A stretch of DNA of 64,000 nt from Trichobilharzia regenti (GCA_944472135.2 OX235270.1:55309267-55373266), one strand, 5' to 3'. Positions 23,101-34,300 are shown, counted from the stretch's first letter. Notes: a model not told the origin generated them from the sequence alone. A program made the numbers and translations.

Positions 23101-23872
23101 GCTCGTACCATACTGGCCAGATAATGCTGAAACGTGGTTTCTGCTAGCTGAAGCAGATTTTTGTGAGCATGGGATAACCGATCAACGTTCACAGTTACTT
23201 GCAGTTATTCACGCCCTACCGCGGGAATTCAGCAAGTACGTAACATCACAGATGTTGAGTCCCGAGGTAAGTAACTCGTACGAGTTGCTGAAAGCATCCC
23301 TCCTCAGGAGAAACGTTCTCACGGACAGACAACGTCTAGATGAATTATTTCGCAACATCGAGTTAGGAGATCAGTCAGCCGTGAGCATGCTGACAAGAAT
23401 GAAACAAGTCGTCGGCCAAAGTCAGTTCGACGAAGGACTGTTTAGAGAACTCTTCTTAACCAAGTTGCCACAATCTGTACAGACCGTACTTGTGACACTT
23501 GAGGGTACTGTAATAGAGAACTTAGCTATTACTGCAGATAGGATTCTAGAAATAACTAAACGGTCTGTTCCCGAAATATGCTCAATGACTAAGCAGACTT
23601 CGAGTGAGGATCCTGCAATGACAGAGTTATGCAACTCCCTTCAGCAGATGTTTAGGTCAAACATGCATTCTAAATCCTCCAACCGTCGTCCTAAATCTCC
23701 TCAACGCAGGAACTCGCGTGGTCGATCTAAGTCCAAACCACGTTCACTGAAAAACCCTGACTGGTGCTGGTACCACAACACCTATGGCCAAGAAGCGAAG
23801 TGTTGCCGTAAGCCTTGTAACTTCGGAAATGTCTCAAAGTCTGCGGGAAACTATCCCGCCGGCACGCGTTAG
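23100..23872 (+). pseudogene. CsRn1-like Gag, 5' truncated
   Basis: The Gag reading frame runs from about 23100 to the stop at 23872. It contains 'LPREFSKYVTSQM', 'SPEVSNSYELLKASLLRR', a basic RRPKSPQRRNSRGRS patch, and the C-terminal knuckle CWYHNTYGQEAKCCRKPC. That knuckle is the CHCC pattern typical of CsRn1-clade Gag rather than CCHC. Compared with the right copy, about 90 bp including the start codon is missing between two TCCATT repeats. Gag would form the particle shell and bind RNA. This copy cannot start normally. Confidence 0.75.
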
Positions 23873-23899
23873 CGGCAACCGTCGCCGGTGGCACTAGCC

Positions 23900-25105
23900 G
23901 CCTACTTTACATCCATGATGTGATAAGCCAGACTCGATACTTAGTCGACACAGGCGCCGAAGTCAGCGTCCTTCCTGCTACAGCAGCAGATCGACAGAAG
24001 GAACCTACCTTCAACTTACAGGCTGCAAATGGAAAACCAATCGCAACCTTTGGTAGGAAATACGTCTATCTGAACGTAGGTTTACGCAAACCTATTCGGT
24101 GGATTTTCCTTCTCGCTGACGTTACAATGCCCATCATTGGCACGGACCTACTTAATCATCATGATTTACTCGTAGACGTCCGCCGAAAACGACTGATTGA
24201 CAATACTACTAGTCTGTCTATCAAAGGCATCAGCTACATAGGCCCTAGTTTGTCACCCGTTAAGATAAAGGCAATCTTGATCCAACTTTTCAACCTATTG
24301 TTGACAAGTATCCGGAACTTAATTGCCCGTCGAACGACCTACCGTGCATAACCAGCAATGTTATGCACCACATCATTACCACAGGACAACCTGTGACATC
24401 TAAAGCACGACGATTAGCTCCTGACAAACTGAGAATCGCCAGGAATGAATTTGACCATATGCTTAGCCTTGGCATCATTCGACCTTCGAATAGCCCATGG
24501 GCATCCCCACTTCATATGGTTCCGAAAAAGGATAGCAACGATTGGCGACCCACCGGTGATTACCGGCGAGTGAATGCCAAAACAACCCCTGATTGCTACC
24601 CGTTGCCTCATATACACGACTTGACGGCAACCTTATCCGGCGCGACTATATTCTCCAAAATCGACTTGGTTAAAGCGTATAACCAAATCCCGATGGCAAC
24701 AGAAGATATCCCGAAAACGGCTATCATTACGCCTTTCGGACTTTTTGAATTTCTACGTATGCCATTCGGTCTCGGAATGCAGCCCAAACATTCCAACGCT
24801 TCATTGACGAAGTATTTCGCGGTCTCGACTTTGTATACGCATACTTAGACGACTGCCTCATTGCCAGTCCAGACAAGGAAACTCACCTTAGGCACTTGGA
24901 CTTGGCATTTGACAGGTTACGCCAACATGGTGTTACCATTAATATTCAAAAGTGTCAAATCGGTGTTGACTCACTCGACTTCCTGGGTCACACTATTGAC
25001 TGCAAGGGCATTCGCCCACTGGCTACTAAGGTTGAGCCTCCTAAGAAAAACCGTTCTGGACGCACCGTAAGGTTCCCAGAATATCTGCACACTTATTTGA
25101 CTTAA
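23900..25105 (+). pseudogene. CsRn1-like protease and reverse transcriptase, broken
   Basis: The protease has YLVDTGAEVSVLPATAA (active-site DTGA, about 23940-23985) and 'IGTDLLNHHDLLVD'. A frame change follows near 24280 ('aaggcaatcttgatccaac'). The RT resumes at 24363-24848 with '[20 protein letters not shown]', '[15 protein letters not shown]' and 'RMPFGL', then shifts again before [11 protein letters not shown] (about 24833-24865). The RT ends at 'DFLGHTIDCKGIRPLATKV' and is fused to the C-terminal tail RSGRTVRFPEYLHTYLT. The whole RNase H and integrase region is absent. The right copy shares this deletion. Confidence 0.8.
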
Positions 25106-25602
25106 CGAAGTCGTGTGATTCACGCAACTCACTCGTTTGTGGTACTAACTATTTTTTTGACGTACAATTTTTTTTATATACAGTACCACCGAACACAAAA
25201 ATTTTTTCTCAACAGTTCATGTAACATACACAAAAAAATTAATTAGATGTATTTTTTTTCGATGTTCTGAACTTAGCATTATTTTACTGTATAGTAAATG
25301 CACATAATTTTTTTTAACCAAAAAGCTCATTTCGTACATTTTCCTCGACATGGTTCTTAGCGTTCTTGTTTTCTTTTCCAGGTGCGACGGGCACTGGACA
25401 GGAAACAAACGAAGCACGGAATCCAACGAACAACACCAGGAAGCTATGTACAAACACCCCATTAGCATAGGCAGACAAACCAGTAGGCATACCACCAAGC
25501 CGCTCGGAAGATTTTTTTCACCCGAAAGGGAACCATCGAGTTTTTTTACTTCCGGCTGGTTCTGTCTTAGGGTCCTCACGACCCCACTAGGGGGGAGTGA
25601 GC
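25106..25602 (+). other. 3' region of the CsRn1-like element with a small open frame
   Basis: T-rich DNA followed by an open frame (25350-25607, 85 codons, with DGHWTGNKRSTESNEQHQ and 'GRFFSPEREPSSF') that is nearly unchanged in the right copy (52910-53110, minus). Boudicca is reported to carry a third open frame of unknown role, and this could be its remnant. It could equally be untranslated 3' sequence. A purine tract lies at 25589-25601. Confidence 0.4.
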
Positions 25603-25921
25603 TGTAGCGGTAAATAATTCCCCAAAATTATTGACCACAGCAATCACTCATTGGATGCTGACCACCACTGTTTAAGTCGACTTGTTTAGCTGAAGGCTTC
25701 CGGTCAAGCATCCCCGCCATTTGGTACCCCGTCGTGTAACGTGCACGATCACTAGCTAGCTAAGCGTTCGTCTAACGGCTGGTTTTGGTTCCTAAATACA
25801 TTTCTTCGTTTGGACGACCAATTATTGGCTTTTGCTTTGTCTTTGGTACGCGAGAATAAATTAATTAGAAGTTGTTGAACGAGATATCACGTCAAACCTT
25901 TAATATCCGTCAATCTTTAAA
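25603..25921 (+). repeat. 3' LTR of the CsRn1-like element
   Basis: Starts TGTAGCGG directly after a GGGGGGAGTGAGC purine tract and ends CAATCTTTAAA before the ATAT target duplication. It lacks CAT in 'cactcatcattgg' relative to the 5' LTR and differs at several sites around 25790-25835. Confidence 0.85.
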
Positions 25922-25925
25922 ATAT

Positions 25926-26497
25926 CAATCCGCGGCGAAATATGTCTAGTATAAGAAATAGCAGAAATGTGTAGAGAGAAAAATGAATCACAAAATAAAT
26001 CCAAGTGGGTAACAGATATTCTTCATCGTTTCGAAATCAATGAACCAGTAGGTAATTTCCCACTTTACAAATTGTCACAAATTCGCCTTGAGGGATTTCT
26101 TAAATTCCAAATTGAATACCTTTCCTTTTTTATCAGAATGAAAACCAGTAACAATGTTAGGTAAATTTAAATAAACAGATATTTGTACAAAAAATAGCTT
26201 AATATTTTTAGTCAGTCATTTTCTCTCAATTAAAATTGTTTTCAATAGAAACCCTTGAATCACTGAATTAAAGAACTTGGTCATCAAGACAAATTATGTA
26301 TACGAATCAGTCACAGTTTTCGCCTTTGTGTCCTTTCAATTCTGCTCCATGTATATAGATAGGCTTAGAAGATATTGCTAGGACGTTCTAAAAGTTTCAC
26401 TTTCTCTGAAACCATCAGGACCAATAATTTGTTATTAAGACAGTTCAGACAAATTTAAAGCTTAGAAATCTTCCGGTCTTTTATTTACATTCTTAAT
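25926..26497. other. AT-rich spacer, nothing recognised
   Basis: No supported gene. The open frame at 25967-26164 has no motif. Confidence 0.45.
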
Positions 26498-26695
26498 GCG
26501 TCGGTGGCACAGTGGTTAGGACTCTCACCGACCATGCACATGGTCCGGGGTTCGAGCCCGCACCGACGCACACCTGATATCTATGTTCGGCCTGCAAAAT
26601 TAGGGCTACCGATATCCATGCTGAAAATTCCATACTTGTACCAAAAATACAGTGTGGAATCAAGCTGTAAATCAAAAAAATATGTTTGCAGGTTT
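26498..26695 (+). mobile_element. tRNA-derived SINE (family 1), best preserved plus-strand copy
   Basis: The head runs GCGTCGGTGGCACAGTGG ... 'ggggttcgagcccgc' ... CCGACGC (26498-26570), giving a 7-bp acceptor-like stem and a canonical B box. The body follows with 'ctgatatctatgttcgg', 'aaaattccatacttgtacc' and 'gtggaatcaagctgtaa', then an A-rich tail. The segment GACCATGCACATGGTC in the anticodon-arm position is a perfect inverted repeat, so it is not a normal tRNA. Confidence 0.8.
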
Positions 26696-26704
26696 TGTAG
26701 TAAT

Positions 26705-26905
26705 TTTACGAGTTGATCACGGATTGATTGCCTTGTAACCGGAAGGTCCTGGGTTCGTACTGGGTGCGTGCTACCGATGATTTCCAAACTAGGATGAAAC
26801 AGCAGCTGTCCAGTGCTCCCTGGTTTTCAATGGTTCTCTAATTGATATCAGTCCGTGATGAACTCGTAAAACATAACTAACCCTTACAAGCGAAACTATA
26901 GAAAG
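26705..26905 (+). mobile_element. Sm-alpha-like SINE, second subfamily, with hammerhead relic
   Basis: A pol III-type head ('gattgccttgtaacc', 'ggtcctgggttcgtac') is followed by 'gtgcgtgctaccgatgattt', 'ccaaactaggatgaaac' and 'tgtccagtgctccctgg'. These match the hammerhead order CUGAUGA, stem II, GAAAC, cleavage-site TC and helix I. The core reads CCGATGA (one change), GAAAC is intact, stem II has three clear pairs (TCC/GGA), and the helix I partner strands are mutated. It is probably inactive. Confidence 0.5.
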
Positions 26906-28568
26906 ATTGTAGTAATTGAAACCTGTAAGTCAGACAAAAAAGTTCAGTGGATTAGCATTTTGACCACAACTGGTTTCAGATGTACTACTAGTTTGAGTTA
27001 GGTGTAAGTGATTGTAATAACTGATTACAGTTTGTATGACTGGTAGGGGTTATATCTTCACTGAACAAAGAAGCCGAAGATATCGCTCCTTTTTTATTCA
27101 TTGATCTGTACATTCATGGTGCAACAAGTACCTGATAATTGAAATGGCAGTAACACTTACAGGTTTAGAATTAAATTTATCAATATATCTTAAGCTCAGT
27201 TAACGAAATCTCATGTAGCAAGAACAACAGATAATGAAAAGTGCAAAAGTATAGGAATAAAATCCATACAATTACAGTTTGATTATTATTTTGGAGAAAA
27301 AGAGATATTTTAAACAATGATTCATGTTTAATGTCTTGAAACAAGTGAGGATTTATAATACCTTTGGTGAATCTTTTCGTGAACATGTGATTTCTTATGT
27401 TTAAATTGAATTGAATTTTTTTAAATTCACACCTATTAGAATAATGTAGACTTGTTAAAATGACTAAAAGAAGAGTACATAAGGCCTTGCCAACTGTTTA
27501 ACAAAGACTCTGATGAAATGTGATACTTTTTTATTTGACACAATGTGATTTCTTTTTGCTTTAAAGTCCGCTATGAAATTTTGCATTTGTTAGGATATTT
27601 CAGCATTAGAAGTAGCACGTGCACATACGAATGAAGAATAAGTGGTACAAGTCAGTTTACATGCAAAAATTCTATCGTATTTTTGATTCACAGACTCATT
27701 ATTAACTTCACATGTTCAGTATTTAACTAAATGTGACACATACCCTGACTACAGGGAAAGTAGATTAATCGGTACTTGATGAGCAGCAGTATGTGGCTTT
27801 TGAATCAGGTTTCTTTGTCTCTAACCCCAAGAATCATGTTGAAACTGAGAGTTAGATTACGAAAAGTACTGAAAGTGAGACCGTATAATTAAATGTTATA
27901 CACTTGTACAATTATAAGGCTTTGTATCACAGCTTTACATCTGTTGATATGTATTTATAAAGCATAGTCATTTAAAAGTATTGAGGCACTTAAAAGTTTA
28001 GCAAAGATCTGTGTCACATTATAGTAGAATGCTACTGATGAAGCTAGTACAAGTACAACTATTCGAGATGACCTTAGTGCTGCACGCAAAAATACTTCCC
28101 ACGCTTCATCTTTATAAAGTAGTAGTAGTAGTAGTAGTGGGAATAATGTGAGATTCACCTTTCTTTTGTTTCAACAAAATGGTTAGTGTTTCAACCAAAC
28201 ATCTATACCTAAGAATTTATTGCACATTCAATAACATTCTCTAAGTAGATAATATTACAAAATGCCATCCGATAATGCTTGTGGAGGTAATATTTTTTGC
28301 TAGAAACCGGTTATAACAAAATTTGAGTTCACGCATTCACAGGCAATAAATAAAAAGGACTAATAGATGTAAGTAGGTGTTTAACTATCTCAGTCCTTAT
28401 AAAGCCACCACTTCCATTCTGTAACGATGGGGATAGTGCTCTCATTCTGTTATGTTTAAAAGGGTTCGGACACCCTTAATATATATATATATATATATGC
28501 TCAACAGATCTTTGGTCGAATTAAAGTACTTAGTGATTCGTGATTTGAATGTAGTCCCGACAAAAGTT
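26906..28568. other. AT-rich spacer with short simple repeats
   Basis: No supported gene. There is an (AGT)n run at 28118-28139 and a (TA)n run at 28480-28498. The minus-strand open frames at 27180-27386 and 27955-28158 have no motif. Confidence 0.45.
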
Positions 28569-28770
28569 TCATTATGGGTAAAATTTATTTTGATAAAGTC
28601 TCACAATGCTGTACAATAATATTTACTGATGACGTTTCAGACACAATTCATTGCTCATAATCATATGAAAGTGATGATTATGGGTAATAAACTGTGTCTG
28701 AAACGTCATCAGTAAATATTATTGTATAACACCGTGAGACTTTGTGAAAATAAATTTTACCCATAATGGA
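28569..28770. repeat. ~200-bp fold-back palindrome
   Basis: Positions 28569-28663 and 28675-28770 are inverted copies of each other with an 11-bp centre. The arms begin 'ccattatgggtaaaattta' and include 'aatatttactgatgacg' and 'tttcagacaca'. The copies differ at a handful of sites. The palindrome sits inside a Ty3/gypsy gag relic, whose text stops at its right edge (about 28771). It could be a fold-back element or two short insertions in opposite orientation. No protein is encoded. Confidence 0.75.
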
Positions 28771-29280
28771 ATCGGACACCGATCGTTCAGTCAGTGTCTT
28801 CCAAGGCGCTGTGTTATCTATCCTCTCTATGCTGTCATACGTCGCCTTTGCTCGGCCTCTCAACAGCGCCCCAGCACAACTGCCTTCACCGCCTGTTCCT
28901 TGACACCCACCAACTCAGCAACGGCCTTATGTATCCATCTACAAACGCAGTTGGACATGGGATCTTCATTTTTTGCAGGCAGTGACATCAATTGTACCGA
29001 CGGAAGAAAAGAGAGAGGCAACAGATCGTTTATTGAGAAAATCAAGAGATATTTATAGATGTTTATGTACATTATTGTCAGCGGGGAGTCAACGTCTTCT
29101 GATTGGTTGTTTTCCTGCTGAACGTTATTCTGTACTGTTTGTGACTTTCTCAGAAAGCTAAGCCATATATCTGTGAATACTGTTTGTACACGTAGGTTCG
29201 CTATGATTGGTTGGTGAGTTCCTCAAGCTTAAGCTTTGTCGTTGTTTTCCTCACGACCCTGATTCCGGACGTAACAATGA
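28771..29280 (-). pseudogene. Relic of a Ty3/gypsy gag start and 5' LTR, same family as 55811-60326
   Basis: On the minus strand 28771-28965 matches the first part of the gag of the complete element at 55811-60326 ('AVAELVGVKEQA', 'KAVVLG', 'RGRAKA'). 28966-28990 resembles its primer-site region ('gcaggcagtgac' against 'ggaggcagcgac'). 28995-29280 is a diverged LTR with shared blocks ('aacagatcgttt', 'ttctgattggttgtt', 'ctatgattggttg'). Stops, substitutions and a palindrome interrupt it. It shows that the family has older copies here as well as the recent one. Confidence 0.7.
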
Positions 29281-29282
29281 CA

Positions 29283-29673
29283 TAAATTATTGAATTGAAT
29301 TTTTGATTTTCCCGTCGATTGATTGGACCGAAGTGCTCGGTCTCAGGTTGACATGTCGGCTTCTTGTGCAGATGCTTCAACGATGTCTGGTCATTTAGTT
29401 AGTATACAATTGGTGGATGGTGGCTAGCAGTGGAATCCAGGATGCGCATTTCGTCCTATTTGGGACTCGTCAACTGGATGTACCTGCATTCCGAAGTGAG
29501 TGATGATGTTCCCACTGAGGCTCGAACCCAGTACCCATAGTTTCAAACGCCAAAGCGTTATCCACTAGACCCTTGGGCCACGAGAGCCACCTCTTGTGCG
29601 ACGGGTCATATTAATTATTGAATTGAATTTCTGATTTTCCCGTTGATTGATTGGACCGAAGTGCTCGGTCTCA
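29283..29673 (-). mobile_element. Sm-alpha-like SINE, partial tandem dimer, with near-intact hammerhead
   Basis: On the minus strand a pol III head ('ctagtggataacgc', 'actgggttcgagcctc', about 29515-29570) leads into the ribozyme at 29437-29477 and the tail 'ctgctagccaccatccacc'. The ribozyme keeps stem II (GUCCC/GGAC), GACGAAA, a helix III hairpin (AUGCGCAU) and helix I (CCAG/CUGG). The core reads UUGACGA instead of CUGAUGA, so the conserved C3 is changed and cleavage should be poor. A ~64-bp segment ('gattggaccgaagtgctcgg' type) is repeated directly at 29283-29345 and 29607-29672, so the unit is part of a tandem array. Confidence 0.7.
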
Positions 29674-30175
29674 TAAATTGTTGTTTACAATTTTGGCTTG
29701 TTCTCAGTCAGCTCTCACTACATTTATTGTATATCCTCGCTAACTGTTCGCTCCCATTGTGGTTTAGTGACAATTTATATTTTTTTAAATAGTTTTCAAA
29801 TGAAATATTGCCTAAAAAGTTTTTCTCTGATGTACATATTATCGGTAGTCCAACATCCTTCAACTGCATTAAATTTGCTGCTTTTTTATTATAAAATATC
29901 TCTCGATACTGAGATCTGCGTTATTCATTGGGTTAATCCATGCAGTAATTTCAAAGATTCAGTGTTTATGATGCTAGTGTATTCCCTCCATTTATTGAAA
30001 TCGACCATACGCACCGGATAAATCGGTCGGCGCCACTTCAAATAAGGCGTGCGCCGAACGAAATCTCGCTCTCTACCCATATTAGGAAGCTAACAGAGTA
30101 CAGTAGGGTAAACCGCTGCAAAGACTGACAGTCTATAAAAGAACTGAAATCAATCAGCAACACTGTATAAATGAG
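29674..30175. other. Spacer, nothing recognised
   Basis: The open frames at 29698-30021 (plus, 107 codons) and 30038-30220 (minus) have no motif or repeat partner in the window. Confidence 0.45.
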
Positions 30176-30478
30176 TTTAGCGGTAAATAATTCCCCAAAA
30201 TTATTGACCACAGCAATCACTCATCATTGGATGCTGACCACCACTGTTTAAGTCGACTTGTTTAGCTGGAGGCTTCCGGTCAAGCATCCCCGCCATTTGG
30301 TACCCCGTCATGTCACGTGCACGATCACTAGCCAGCTATGCGTTCGTCTGACGGCTTGTTTTGGTCCCGAAATATATCACGTAGTTTGGACGATCAAATA
30401 TTGGCTTTTGCTTTGTTTTTGGTACGCGAGAATTAATAAGTTAGAAGTCGCTGTACAAGAGATTCCGTCAACCTCTAA
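30176..30478 (+). repeat. Solo LTR of the CsRn1-like family
   Basis: It matches the LTRs at 22755 and 25603 over their length ('agcggtaaataattcccc', 'ggcttccggtcaagcatccc', 'ttggcttttgctttg'). It opens with TTTAGCGG instead of TGTAGCGG and ends 'ccgtcaacctctaaat', without the 19-bp duplication. There is no internal region on either side, so it probably arose by recombination between the LTRs of a lost element. Confidence 0.85.
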
Positions 30479-30779
30479 ATGATTAAAAAAAGTGCTAGGA
30501 AAGCCTAAAATCAACTCTGAGACACACTGGCAACTAAAAAACAAACTGTATGTGAGAGAGATCTCAGATCACCATGTCAGATAATAAGGTTGCTTTCCAA
30601 AAAGAGTTAAACACAGGTGAAACCAACTGTGAAGGTAATCTAATTATCAGACAGTAGAAACAAAGAAAGAAATGATCTGATCATTTCAAAGGACTATCGA
30701 GCTGATCATCACCTACAACTGGTCTAGCATTGGTATCAACAGCCAGCGAACACCAACACTCCAACAGAAGCAGAAGGTC
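30479..30779. other. Spacer, nothing recognised
   Basis: A short stretch between the solo LTR and the 3' end of the minus-strand CR1-like element. No gene or repeat identified. Confidence 0.4.
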
Positions 30780-31340
30780 CGAAGGCCATGAAGATCCGAA
30801 ATCCAGTATCGTTTTTACGAGCTAGTATAGACCAATTTGATTTCTTTGTGCTCGCTTCTTGATTGTAAGGTATAGGTTCCTGATCTTCAGTAAACTTCTG
30901 CGTAGCTTGTCCCGCCACTCGACTGTCGTAGCCTTGGTTGACTCCAAAGAGAGTAGTGCTGGGATTAATTATATGTGGTTTGTAGTATGAGGTGTGTTAA
31001 GACTGTTACTACCGTGATTGGAGTTGATCCTTTCGCCGGTTAGTCCTTCGGTATCGTTGGCAAGAGAAGAGAGGTAGTAATGATAATAATAATAGATATA
31101 ATTAGTGAAGTTATTCAGACTAAGAGACAGAAACGGAGACAGGAAAGCGTAACAATAGTCATTTGATCAAATTTGAAGAATAATGTTATATATATATATA
31201 TATATCGGTGATAATAATAATATTAATAAGTTGTCAGGAGAGTAAGACGGGAGAGAATGTAAAGAAGTAAAACGACGAGTTTAATTGTCTACCCCTGAAT
31301 GGTATATGCGATTTCAAGGGGATAGGCCATTTGGATGCAG

Positions 31341-34300
31341 TCATTGTGTCGCTGCATGGTTGTCCAGCCTTCGCTTAAAGGCGTCCAAAGACGGTGCCAT
31401 AGCTACATCTGCCGGTAAGGAATTCCAGGGACGGCAAACCCGCAGTGAAAAGAAGTGGGAGCGCACCCGGGTCCTTGCCCTCTGGTGAGCTATCATTCTG
31501 GGATTTCCACGTGGGAGCCTATGACTACTCAATGGCAGAACGCCTTTGTTTGCGTGATTCTGGTCATTCGTTGTTTTGTAGGCAGTAATCAAATCCCCCC
31601 TAAGCCGACAGTAGCTAAGTGTGAACAGGCCTAATTTCTTCAGCCTTTCATCATATGGTTTATTTCGGAGACCAACCACTCCTTTTGTTGCCCGTCGTTG
31701 GACTCTTTCCAAGAGGTTGGCGTCTCTTCTGAGCATTAAGGGTGCAATAATATTATGCACCTCAAAGTGTGGCCTGACGTATGTTTAGTACAACCTTAGA
31801 AAGAGATCAGGAGTGAGTGCACCTAACTGTCTATGCGTAAAGTGTATGACCGCATATGCCCTCGCTACATCCCCCGTGTAATTTACGCTTGTGTCCATAT
31901 TTTCCGTTAGAACTAGACCTAAGTCGTGTTCCGATGTTGTGCAGGACAAGCTTTCATTGCACAGGGTGTAACTTGCATTCTTCAGTCTACAGGTGCGCAA
32001 CGTGTGCGTCGGTGGCACAGTGGTTAGGACTCTCGCCGACCATGCATATGGTCCGGGGTTCGAGCCCACGCTGACGCACACCTGATATCTATGGTCGGCC
32101 TGCAAAATTTGGGCTACCGATATTCACGCTGAAAATTCCATACTTGTACCAAAAATATGGTGTGGAATCAAGCTGTAATCAAAAAAGAAAAATAAATAAA
32201 TAAAAACCTTCACTACTCTGCACTTTTTCAGGTTGAAAGTCATGCCACTGGTCACCGCCCAGTCTTCCAGAAGGTTTAGATATTCCTGCAGCCTGTCTGA
32301 GTCCTCCGGACACTTTATCGCCCTCCATATCTTTACGTCGTCAGCGTATAGGAGAGTCGAGCAGCTTAGATGGCGTGGTAGATCATTGATAAAAATCAAA
32401 AACATCGGCGGTCCTAGGATAGAACCCTGCGGTACTCCTGATGACGAGCTGTGCCAAGATGATCGGTCTTGGTTGACCTTAGTTCAAAATTGTCTCTCAG
32501 CTAGGTAGTCCTCTAACCATGACAGGAGTGGCTCACCTATACCTGTCTGGTTTATTTTATGTTGGAGAAGGTCATGGTGAACAGTGTCAAATGCCTTCTC
32601 AAAGTCTAGGACTACCACATGGACTGGAACATTCATATCCCAGCATGATGTCCAGTCGTCCCAAGCTGATAGTAGGTTAGTAACGCAGGATCTGCCTTTT
32701 CTGAAACCATGTTGGGCTTCATGTAGTATATTAGACCTATCGAAATATTCCCTGATGTGGTCGTCAATAATACTTTCCGGTACTTTTGATACCACTGGGA
32801 GTAGAGCTACTGGTGTATAACTTGTGGCGTTTTGCCTGTCCCCACCTTTGAAGATTGGAGAAAGGATGGCTCTTTTCCACTCCCTTGGCAGTGTCCCAGA
32901 ATCCATTGAGTGTTGGAGCAAGTCACACAGGAGCCTACAGAGAGCCTCGGCGCACTGTTTCAGAACAGATGGCCTGATGTCGTCACAACCTGGGGACTTC
33001 CTAGGTAAGAGTCGCTGTAGCTTCCTTAGTACTATAGCTGGGTTTATTTGGGGAGTAGTCGCTAGGTCTTCCTCCTGTGAAATAGTGGTGCCACCATTTT
33101 GGTCCGTAACTGTAATATCCACATTGCTGTTTAGCTGTTTGGCGAAGGCTAAACTGAATGTTTCCGCCATCTCCAGACTAGTGAGGTATTGACCGTTTGG
33201 GCCTACTAAGGCGCATGCCCCCTGGTTTGTCGGTTTTCTTTCCGACATGAATCGGTTCAAGTTTTTTAGCAAGGTTAGCCTGGAATGACCTCCTGTCGCT
33301 CCTGACTCTTGCATTGCACCGGTTTCTGATTTCAAAGTATGCATCGTGGTCGGTCTGACTCTTAGATACACGCCACGTAAACCAAGCCTTCCGCTTTGCT
33401 TGCAGAATACGTTGAGTACCTCTCTTCAACCATGACGTCTTTCTTATGGGCTGTATCGTGACTAAAGTGACGGTATCCGAGATTACTGTATGAATAATCT
33501 TTTTTACCACTTCCCAGTGTTCATCCACAGATAGGTCGTCCCATGCTAAGGGCCAGTCTGCGTCGGACAAGAGCCTCCGCATTTCAGCATAGTCAGCCTT
33601 GCTGTAACACAGACATAGTCACGTAACGTCCCACTGCAAACGCTCACGGAGAACAAGGTCGAAGCCTATGACTGGATGGTCACTACTTCCTAGAGGAGTC
33701 ATGATTTGGACCTTTTCGACGAGTAGTTGGTCACTACTTAAAATATAATCTAGTTTTGATGACTTTCCACTAGGGCCCCACCTAATGTCGTCTCCAACAC
33801 TCTCAGTTAGTTCCGTGTTTCGAACAGTTTGCAGTAGGTTTCGGCCAAATTTTCCCTTGGCATATCCCGAGCCAAGGTTCAGTGATGGGGCATTGAAATC
33901 TCCAGCTATGGTGATTTGGTCGTAGCCCAAACCTCGTATCCCTGTGATAGTGCTGAGCAGTAGCTGGTTGTGCTCTGCCTCACAGGTGGGAGATCGGTAG
34001 ATGCCACCCAGTAAGTGCTTGGTGTGGCCTACGGTGAAATGACACCATATGGAGTCTGGGAGTTCGATAAGTGGTGGGTCCGTTGCATACACACATTTAA
34101 GTCGCCTATCAAATTATATAGCAACTCCCCCTCCTTCCTCATTATCCCTATCTCTCCTGACCAGAACCATATCACCTATACTGATTTCATTGTCGGCGAC
34201 AGTGGGGTTTAGCCACGTTTCAGTGAGAATGATCATTTTCAGTTGTAGGTGTGCTTGAAAATTTCGGAGTTCACCTACTTTTTCTCTCAGCCCCCTCACA

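Larger units (their letters stand above)
22755..25921 (+). mobile_element. CsRn1/Boudicca-like LTR retrotransposon, internally deleted
   Basis: Two direct LTRs (22755-23076 and 25603-25921), each opening TGTAGCGG, flank a gag-protease-RT region that lacks RNase H and integrase. ATAT occurs at 22751-22754 and again at 25922-25925, consistent with a 4-bp target duplication. A primer site TGGTGAGCCCGACGT starts at 23078, one base from the tRNA-Trp 3' complement, and a purine run GGGGGGAG precedes the 3' LTR. The LTR pair differs by a 3-bp indel and about ten substitutions, so the insertion is not recent. The CHCC Gag motif and tRNA-Trp priming support the CsRn1 clade. Boudicca is the named schistosome member I know of, but exact identity is unproven. 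Confidence 0.8.

Noticed and set aside
30020..30175. Possible LTR or promoter from 'cggcgccacttc' and 'gtgcgccgaacg'
   Set aside because: Only a short inverted match. No second copy and no element structure.
31081..31220. CRISPR-like or satellite array from short AT repeats
   Set aside because: Only simple ATA/TA runs are present, with no regular repeat-spacer pattern. CRISPR is not expected in an animal genome.
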